This document shows, in pieces, positions 1-3,460 of a stretch of 5,446 nt of DNA (position 1 is its first letter; each line of letters starts with the position of its first letter). Source of the DNA: Candidatus Stahliibacteriota bacterium (GTDB lineage Bacteria; Hydrothermota; Tepidihabitantia; B3-TA06); assembly GCA_030592225.1 (NCBI GenBank), contig JAUVJT010000150.1, positions 1 through 5,446 on the forward strand. Direction: 5' to 3'. The notes under the pieces are model-generated. The model had not been told where the DNA came from, made no database searches, and saw only the letters and a list, made by a program, of their open reading frames with translations. The position numbers were made by a program, and so were the translations under genes.

Positions 1-2
1 AG

Positions 3-449
3 ATTCCCCCTTACCGCGTCCCGTCGTGGAAAGCCATTGGTTCCAAGTTGTGGATGCGTACCGTTGGCTTCCTCAAGGAAGCCCTGCCCGTGGTTATCGG
101 CGCGGTGTTCGTGGTCAACATCCTTTACCAGATAAACGTATTCGAGCACGTGGCACGCTTTACCGCGCCTGTGGTAACCTGGCTGTGGGGATTGCCCGAG
201 GACGCAATCGTGCCTCTCCTCATAGGCATCCTGCGCAAAGACGTTGCCATAGGCATGTTCGCCCCACTGAACCTGACCGTCAAGCAGTTGGTGATTGGCA
301 GCGTGGTGCTTTCGATGTTCTTTCCCTGCATCGCCACCCTGGTGATTCTGTTCCGCGAACTGAAATGGAAAGACGGGCTGAAATCGGTCGCCATCATGCT
401 CGCCGCGGTGATAATCGTGGGCGCGGCAATAAACCTCCTCTGGCCGTAA
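3..449 (+). CDS. feoB: Ferrous iron transport protein B, C-terminal part (5' end outside window)
   Basis: This is the last 148 codons of an open frame that enters from the left edge and ends at TAA 447-449. FeoB imports Fe(II) across the inner membrane, using an N-terminal G domain that is not in this window. The visible part starts with the PPYRVPSW stretch typical of the FeoB membrane region. Next come a segment LPVVIGAVFVVNILY, the loop-helix GILRKDVAIGMF (compare the family's G-x-x-R-R/K-D-x-x-x-G motif) and the FPCIAT motif, whose cysteine is conserved in the second Gate domain. A last hydrophobic helix ends in NLLWP. About four membrane helices are visible. An in-frame TTG at 48 lies inside the conserved region and is not a start. 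No feoA is visible. Family assignment is from motif recognition and is firm; the upstream length is unknown. Confidence 0.93.
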   Translation: MPPYRVPSWKAIGSKLWMRTVGFLKEALPVVIGAVFVVNILYQINVFEHVARFTAPVVTWLWGLPEDAIVPLLIGILRKDVAIGMFAPLNLTVKQLVIGSVVLSMFFPCIATLVILFRELKWKDGLKSVAIMLAAVIIVGAAINLLWP

Positions 450-456
450 TTTAGAA

Positions 457-528
457 ATGATTAGGTATAGGAAGCGGATTGCCGTAACCGAAAAGTTAGT
501 CTTAGCTAAAATGTTGAGGGTAGGCTAA
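457..528 (+). pseudogene. Short remnant ORF with MLRV* tail (copy A), 23 codons
   Basis: A short frame runs from ATG 457 to TAA 526-528, eight bases after feoB stops. Its last codons read T-E-K-L-V-L-A-K-M-L-R-V-G-stop. They match the tail T-R-K-L-G-L-P-K-M-L-R-V-H-stop of the small ORF at 2341-2451. Six of the codon differences are synonymous, which suggests that both tails descend from a translated gene end. I see no ribosome-binding site ahead of 457 and do not claim it is expressed. I do not recognise the parent gene. The same bases also look like a promoter, listed separately. Confidence 0.4.
484..512 (+). promoter_or_regulatory. Candidate promoter and operator ahead of the flavodoxin operon
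   Basis: A TAAAAT hexamer at 507-512 (five of six matches to the sigma-70 type -10) lies 17 bases after GTAACC at 484-489, which is a poor -35. An inverted word pair TTAG-N6-CTAA at 496-509 overlaps the -10. The equivalent hexamer sits at the same alignment position in repeat copy B. This is inference from hexamer matching; the weak -35 keeps confidence low. Confidence 0.3.
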
Positions 529-531
529 AAC
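487..531 (+). repeat. Diverged direct repeat, copy A (partner at 2410-2454)
   Basis: This 45-base stretch between feoB and the flavodoxin operon resembles 2410-2454 ahead of the HmuY-like gene. Over the 42 aligned coding-frame bases (487-528 against 2410-2451) I count 29 matches with no gap. The next three bases (AAC) also match. Weaker similarity seems to extend upstream with gaps, through the GAAAT and GGAT words. The repeat contains TTAG-N6-CTAA in both copies. It may be a decayed gene end, a shared promoter, or both. Confidence 0.6.
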
Positions 532-542
532 GGTGAGGAAGA

Positions 543-626
543 ATGAACCTTATACCTGATTTCAAGATAGGTCTGTGGAATACGTGGATACTTTCGGCAA
601 TCTTTATAAAGAAAACACCGAGATGA
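543..626 (+). pseudogene. 5' fragment of an ICMT-family methyltransferase gene (27 codons)
   Basis: ATG 543 opens a frame reading MNLIPDFKIGLWNTWI and then unrelated residues, ending at TGA 624-626. Bases 543-591 match the true start of the membrane methyltransferase gene at 1769-1817 with only two differences in 49. Similarity then stops, so this is a truncated duplicate of that gene's start. It keeps a plausible ribosome-binding site, GAGGAAG at 535-541, and so may still be translated as a short peptide. Its stop overlaps ATG 623 as ATGA, which is in frame with the flavodoxin. The high identity suggests a recent duplication or gene conversion. Whether it works as a leader peptide is unknown. 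Confidence 0.7.
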
Positions 627-643
627 ATTGGGGTACCACGAAG

Positions 644-1123
644 ATGAAGACCTTGATAGTCTACAACTCAATACACCATGGCAATACTGAAAAGATCACC
701 AAAGCAATGGCGAAGGCTCTTGAGGCAAAGTTACTCAAACCATCCGAGGTGAACGCAGATACCCTGGCCGCCTACGACCTGATCGGTTTTGGCTCAGGGA
801 TTTATTATTTTAAGCATCACAAAGGTCTATTGAATCTCGTGGCTAGATTGCCTGAGTTAAGAGACAAAAGGGCATTTATCTTCTCAACAAGCGGGATGAG
901 CAAGGCATGGCACTTTTCCGATTTTCATAAGCCATTAAAACAGAAATTGTTAGCCAAGGGCTTTGATATTATCGGCGAATTTGATTGCAGAGGATGGGAT
1001 ACAGTCGGGGTATTTAAGCTCATTGGGGGAATAAGTAAGAGTAGACCTAACCAGAAGGATTTAGAGCGGGCAGAGAACTTTGCAAAGGAATTGAAAGAGA
1101 GCATAACAGGAGGCAAGAAATGA
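644..1123 (+). CDS. Flavodoxin family protein
   Basis: A 159-residue protein of flavodoxin size. It should bind FMN and act as a cytoplasmic one- or two-electron carrier; the partner is unknown. The N-terminus MKTLIVYNSIHHGNTEK is a beta strand followed by the FMN phosphate loop (residues 9-15, S-I-H-H-G-N-T). YDLIGFGSGIYY and AFIFSTSGMS are the second and third strands with their FMN-contact loops. The end carries a C-R-G-W-D-T-x-G stretch and the tail SRPNQKDLERAENFAKEL, seen in flavodoxin-fold proteins of this kind. I chose ATG 644 because it gives the family's usual first residues. A weak GGGG lies 10 bases upstream. ATG 623 (adding MNWGTTK) overlaps the stop of the remnant ORF and could be used by translational coupling. 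A further upstream GTG at 575 lies within the duplicated fragment in another frame. The gene is A+T-richer than feoB. It overlaps the next gene by ATGA. Confidence 0.88.
   Translation: MKTLIVYNSIHHGNTEKITKAMAKALEAKLLKPSEVNADTLAAYDLIGFGSGIYYFKHHKGLLNLVARLPELRDKRAFIFSTSGMSKAWHFSDFHKPLKQKLLAKGFDIIGEFDCRGWDTVGVFKLIGGISKSRPNQKDLERAENFAKELKESITGGKK
1108..1113 (+). promoter_or_regulatory. Ribosome-binding site of the SAM methyltransferase gene
   Basis: A perfect AGGAGG lies six bases before ATG 1120, inside the end of the flavodoxin gene. It fixes the methyltransferase start and, with the ATGA overlap at 1120-1123, indicates coupled translation from one mRNA. Confidence 0.8.
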
Positions 1124-1785
1124 AGGATAACAAAAGGGTAAAGAAGGAAAGGAAGTGGTGGGATAAGCTCGCACCCAATTACGACCGCCATGTCGAGAAG
1201 AACTGGAAGATTTATCCCTCTCTCTTGGATAAAATCTGTGAGGATATTGAAACCGGCAGCACCGTTCTGGACGTTGCCACCGGCACCGGCTCAGTTGCCC
1301 TGAAGATAGCCCGGCGAGTTAAACAGGTTTACGCTGTAGACATCTCTGCGTCAATGGTAAAGGAAGCTGAGAAAAAGATGCACGAAAAGGAAATCGGGAA
1401 CGTGAAGTTTTCGGTCCAGGATGCCTACTCACTGCCTTTTGATGACGGTACGTTCGATACGGTAGTCTGCAAGAACGCGCTGCATAACATGGTGAAGCCG
1501 ACAAAGGCCTTATCAGAAATCAAAAGGGTGCTGAAGCCAGGGGGGCGGCTGATAGCCACGATAACTGGTATCGGAGAGTCCCGGAGATTCAAACTTATGA
1601 TGACGATTTACAGATTCTTTACAGCCTTTCCGGCCTTTCACAAGTTAAACCTCGAGGAAGCAGCAGACATGATTGAGAAATCCGGGTTCACAGTTGTGAA
1701 GAGAGAGATTATTAAACATCCAGAGGACACTCTTCCCTTAATATATATAGTTGCTGAAAGGAGAAGCAATGAACCTTATTCCTGA
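1120..1785 (+). CDS. Class I SAM-dependent methyltransferase (UbiE/Methyltransf_11 type)
   Basis: A 221-residue soluble protein that should transfer a methyl group from S-adenosylmethionine; the substrate is unknown. The N-terminal WWDKLAPNYDRH (13-24) is the cap helix seen in UbiE-like enzymes. Motif I, VLDVATGTGSVAL (49-61), is the SAM-binding glycine loop. Asp74 in YAVDIS ends strand 2 and should bind the ribose hydroxyls. VQDAYSLPF (99-107) is the adenine-side acidic motif. DTVVCKNALHNM (113-124) and VLKPGGRLIATI (137-148) are the post-motifs. The start is set by AGGAGG at 1108 and the 4-base overlap with the flavodoxin. The last codons run 17 bases into the next gene in another frame, so the tail residues NEPYS come from bases that also encode that gene's start. 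UbiE itself (quinone methylation) is one possibility, but nothing here proves a quinone substrate. Confidence 0.9.
   Translation: MKDNKRVKKERKWWDKLAPNYDRHVEKNWKIYPSLLDKICEDIETGSTVLDVATGTGSVALKIARRVKQVYAVDISASMVKEAEKKMHEKEIGNVKFSVQDAYSLPFDDGTFDTVVCKNALHNMVKPTKALSEIKRVLKPGGRLIATITGIGESRRFKLMMTIYRFFTAFPAFHKLNLEEAADMIEKSGFTVVKREIIKHPEDTLPLIYIVAERRSNEPYS
1757..1763 (+). promoter_or_regulatory. Ribosome-binding site that sets the ICMT-like start
   Basis: AAAGGAG lies five bases before ATG 1769. It favours ATG 1769 over the in-frame TTG at 1751. The duplicated gene start at 543 confirms this choice, because homology to the MNLIPDF start is retained there while the six codons before it are not clearly conserved. 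Confidence 0.75.
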
Positions 1786-2344
1786 TTTCAAGATAGGTCT
1801 GTGGAATGCGTGGATACCCATAGTACCGTTTATCCTGATGAACTACGTTGCGCTTCCGCTGATTAACAAAAAAGCGGTTAAAAGAGCGGCCGCAATGCCC
1901 AAGGGAGAGGTAGGGGCAAAGATAGCCGGTTCCATCAATATGCTCCTCTACTGCCTCACCCTTGTCTACACCGTTTTCCTGCCGCTCAGGCTGGGTACGT
2001 TGTGGTTCTGGATTGGCCTGCCCATCTACCTCATTGGCCTACTCCCTCTCATCGTAACCATAGTGAACTTCGCCACCGCCTCGCCCGACGAACCGGCCAC
2101 ACACGGAACGTATCGAATCTCAAGACATCCGATATACGTCTTTTTCTTGCTTGTAGCGGTGGGGATCGGTGTAATGTCGGCTTCCTGGGTTTTCTTAGTG
2201 TTCTCCGCGCTCTACATGGTTCTGAGCCATTTCACCATCCTTGCCGAGGAGCGCTTCTGCCTTGATAAGTATGGTGACGATTACGCCGAGTACATGAAAA
2301 CCGTGCGCAGGTATTTGGGAAGATTCGACAAGGAGATCAAATGA
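1769..2344 (+). CDS. Isoprenylcysteine carboxyl methyltransferase (ICMT) family membrane protein
   Basis: A 191-residue integral inner-membrane protein. Hydrophobic segments lie at about 17-32, 55-72, 78-101, 122-136 and 138-158. The catalytic signature of the ICMT/PEMT fold is clear: GTYRISRHPIY at 113-123, with Arg119-His120-Pro121, then EERF at 160-163 with its paired glutamates, and the DKYGDDYAEYMKTVRRYL end (166-183). These elements bind SAM in this family. Bacterial members methylate varied lipophilic substrates, and no substrate can be named here; true prenyl-protein methylation is unlikely in a bacterium. It follows the soluble methyltransferase with a 17-base overlap, and its stop overlaps the small ORF at 2341 as ATGA. 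Its first 49 bases are duplicated at 543, and its N-terminal motif (MNL-x-P-x-F-x-I-G) recurs in diverged form at 2341. Confidence 0.88.
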   Translation: MNLIPDFKIGLWNAWIPIVPFILMNYVALPLINKKAVKRAAAMPKGEVGAKIAGSINMLLYCLTLVYTVFLPLRLGTLWFWIGLPIYLIGLLPLIVTIVNFATASPDEPATHGTYRISRHPIYVFFLLVAVGIGVMSASWVFLVFSALYMVLSHFTILAEERFCLDKYGDDYAEYMKTVRRYLGRFDKEIK

Positions 2345-2397
2345 ACTTAACGCCGTCGTTTGAAATAGGGATTCTAAATCTCTGGATATGCACGGCA

Positions 2398-2422
2398 CTA
2401 ACTTTTTTAACTCGAAAGTTAG
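2398..2422. repeat. 8-bp inverted repeat CTAACTTT ... AAAGTTAG
   Basis: Perfect arms at 2398-2405 and 2415-2422 are separated by nine bases. The AT-rich stem would be weak as RNA, so a protein-binding site or chance is as likely as a hairpin. The right arm overlaps the TTAGG-N4-CCTAA palindrome. Confidence 0.45.
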
Positions 2423-2435
2423 GGTTGCCTAAGAT
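2407..2435 (+). promoter_or_regulatory. Candidate promoter and operator ahead of the hmuY-like gene
   Basis: TTAACT at 2407-2412 and TAAGAT at 2430-2435 are each four of six matches to sigma-70 hexamers, with a 17-base spacer. The spacer holds a perfect palindrome TTAGG-GTTG-CCTAA at 2419-2432, reaching into the -10. TTAGG...CCTAA resembles half-sites known for DtxR/IdeR-family iron repressors, which would suit a heme-uptake gene. The element aligns with copy A at 496-512. This is inference; the hexamers alone are weak. Confidence 0.35.
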
Positions 2436-2454
2436 GTTAAGAGTCCACTAAAAC
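2410..2454 (+). repeat. Diverged direct repeat, copy B (partner at 487-531)
   Basis: Copy B overlaps the end of the 36-codon remnant and the candidate promoter of the hmuY-like gene. It matches copy A at 29 of 42 bases plus the next three bases. Seven of the 13 mismatches fall at third codon positions of the shared MLRV* frame. Confidence 0.6.
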
Positions 2455-2490
2455 ATAAAGATGATTAAAACCAAACCAAGGAGAGACAAC

Positions 2491-3348
2491 ATGAGGAAAA
2501 CCTCAATCCTTATCACCTCGTCAGCCCTGACAGCCCTGTTCGCTATGGGACTGACCTGCGGCCAGGCGTTGGAAAGCATCACGCTTTCGCCATCCAGCGA
2601 TACTGCCATAGTCGAAGGCGACTCCATCCTGCTCTCGGCAACCGTTGACCCGGAGGATGCCTGCTCAAAGGTAACGTTCTTTGTAAACGGTTCGGAATAC
2701 AAAAGCATTACTGAGCCGCCCTTCGAGTGCTACTGGCCGGAGAGTCAGACTGCGGCAGGCGACTACGAGGTCTACGCCGTGGCCTATAACGGCGACAGCC
2801 TGGTCTCGGCAAAGATAACCATTGCCTACGGAGAAGGCGGTCTTAGCGTCTACGAGTACATGATTGACGCCTCGGACATGACCCCGGATTCCTGGACTTA
2901 CTTCGACTTCTCGGCAGGCGATTCAGGCCAGGTCGTCAGCGTATCGGCTCCAGAGACCTCGCTCGACTGGGATATCAGGCTCCACCGCTATCAGATAGGC
3001 ACCAACAGCGGCACCTCAGGCTCAGGCCAGGGCGGGGCGTACTACACCGGCGAAACCGATTTCGCATCGGTTACCACGATCAAGGCCGAAGGCTACACCG
3101 CTGACGAAATGATAGAAGAGTCGATGTCCCCGGGTGATTCCACCAGTTGGAACAACGTGTTCTATGACTGGTACGATATGGACGGTATGCCTCCCACACT
3201 GACCTCGAAAGGCTACGTCTACGGGGTAAAGACCGCCGACGCCAAGTATGCCAAGATTCAAACTCTCGACTACTACAACGCAGACGGCACCTCAGGCTTT
3301 CTGACCGTCAAATACGTCTACCAGCCTGATGGTTCAACGGGCTTTTGA
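2491..3348 (+). CDS. hmuY: HmuY-family heme-binding protein with N-terminal Ig-like domain
   Basis: A 285-residue exported protein. ATG 2491 is chosen because AAGGAG at 2478-2483 sits seven bases upstream and a signal peptide follows at once (MRKTS..., cleavage plausible after GQA at 24-26). The in-frame ATG 2461 would add a charged stretch. Residues about 30-113 resemble a bacterial Ig-like domain (VEGDSILLSATVDP, KVTFFVNGS, AGDYEVYAVAYNGD), with Cys58 and Cys80 able to form a disulfide. Residues 121-278 match HmuY: IDASDMTPDSWTYFDFSAG, LDWDIRLHRYQIGTNSG, GGAYYTGETDF, the EGYTADE segment, and the C-terminal KYAKIQTLDYYNADGTSG then VKYVYQ. HmuY captures heme outside the cell for the receptor HmuR, and a TonB-dependent receptor follows here. 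The two histidines that bind heme in P. gingivalis HmuY have no counterpart. The only histidine, His165, lies in the structural LHRY motif. The lipobox is not canonical, so surface anchoring is unclear. Confidence 0.87.
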   Translation: MRKTSILITSSALTALFAMGLTCGQALESITLSPSSDTAIVEGDSILLSATVDPEDACSKVTFFVNGSEYKSITEPPFECYWPESQTAAGDYEVYAVAYNGDSLVSAKITIAYGEGGLSVYEYMIDASDMTPDSWTYFDFSAGDSGQVVSVSAPETSLDWDIRLHRYQIGTNSGTSGSGQGGAYYTGETDFASVTTIKAEGYTADEMIEESMSPGDSTSWNNVFYDWYDMDGMPPTLTSKGYVYGVKTADAKYAKIQTLDYYNADGTSGFLTVKYVYQPDGSTGF

Positions 3349-3357
3349 TTCTACGCA

Positions 3358-3395
3358 TTAGCCTCCCATACGCCCAAACGTAATGGGTAGACTAA
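3358..3395 (+). promoter_or_regulatory. Imperfect stem-loop after the hmuY-like gene
   Basis: TTAG (3358-3361) pairs with CTAA (3392-3395). CCCAT-ACG (3365-3372) pairs with CGT-A-ATGGG (3379-3387) around a CCCAAA loop, with one mismatch and two bulges in the whole stem. No T-tract follows, so it is not a standard terminator. It could protect the 3' end of the hmuY-like mRNA. Confidence 0.45.
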
Positions 3396-3399
3396 ACAA

Positions 3400-3432
3400 G
3401 CGGGAGGCGGAGTCGGGATTACCGCCTCCCGC
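3400..3432 (+). terminator. Strong GC stem-loop between the hmuY-like and receptor genes (attenuator-like)
   Basis: GCGGGAGGCGG (3400-3410) and CCGCCTCCCGC (3422-3432) form a perfect 11-base-pair stem with an 11-base loop, 28 bases before the receptor start. No run of T follows, so intrinsic termination would be inefficient or absent. An mRNA-processing, stability or attenuation role is as likely. GCCTCCC at 3361-3367 can pair with GGGAGGC at 3402-3408, which would disrupt this stem and offers a switch. Confidence 0.65.
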
Positions 3433-3460
3433 GCTGAACAACTACTAAAGGAGCAAAGGG

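Larger units (their letters stand above)
450..643. other. Spacer between feoB and the flavodoxin gene
   Basis: This 194-base stretch has no intact protein gene that I can support. It holds the copy A remnant and promoter-like sequence (457-531), a ribosome-binding-like GAGGAAG, and the truncated methyltransferase start (543-626). I see no strong GC stem followed by T residues after the feoB stop, so no clear terminator. Read-through from feoB is possible. Confidence 0.6.
2341..2451 (+). pseudogene. Short remnant ORF related to the ICMT-like gene start (36 codons)
   Basis: ATG 2341 overlaps the ICMT-like stop by ATGA and opens a 36-codon frame ending at TAA 2449-2451. It begins MNLTPSFEIGILNLWICTAL. 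This matches the start of the upstream ICMT-like protein (MNLIPDFKIGLWNAWI) at M, N, L, P, F, I, G, N, W and I. The catalytic R-H-P and E-E regions are absent. The tail TRKLGLPKMLRVH matches the copy A tail at 487-528. The simplest reading is a second tandem ICMT-like gene reduced by internal deletion. A small membrane peptide that is still translated by coupling cannot be excluded. Confidence 0.55.

Noticed and set aside
26..454. Alternate-frame ORF over the feoB end
   Set aside because: It is arginine-rich low-complexity translation out of frame with the clear FeoB membrane domain.
487..512. Fur box near the repeat elements
   Set aside because: No GATAAT-type hexamer array is visible; the palindromes are of TTAG/CTAA type.
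575..643. GTG 575 as the flavodoxin start
   Set aside because: These codons lie over the duplicated methyltransferase start in a different frame and add residues before the family's usual MKTLIVY beginning. ATG 644 or 623 is better supported.
644..1123. Flavodoxin as protoporphyrinogen oxidase HemG
   Set aside because: HemG is flavodoxin-like, but the FMN loop, the C-R-G-W-D-T end region and the shorter length fit an ordinary flavodoxin-family protein better. I saw no HemG-specific insert.
2461..2490. ATG 2461 as the start of the hmuY-like gene
   Set aside because: The strong ribosome-binding site AAGGAG at 2478-2483 and the signal peptide both point to ATG 2491.
2550..2570. Lipoprotein lipobox at GLTC of the hmuY-like protein
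   Set aside because: The residues before Cys23 are G-L-T, which do not fit the usual L-[AST]-[GAS]-C pattern, so I did not call a lipoprotein, though a variant box is possible.
3400..3432. Simple Rho-independent terminator of the hmuY-like gene
   Set aside because: The stem is strong, but the bases after it are GCTGAACAAC with no T-tract, and the receptor ribosome-binding site follows closely.
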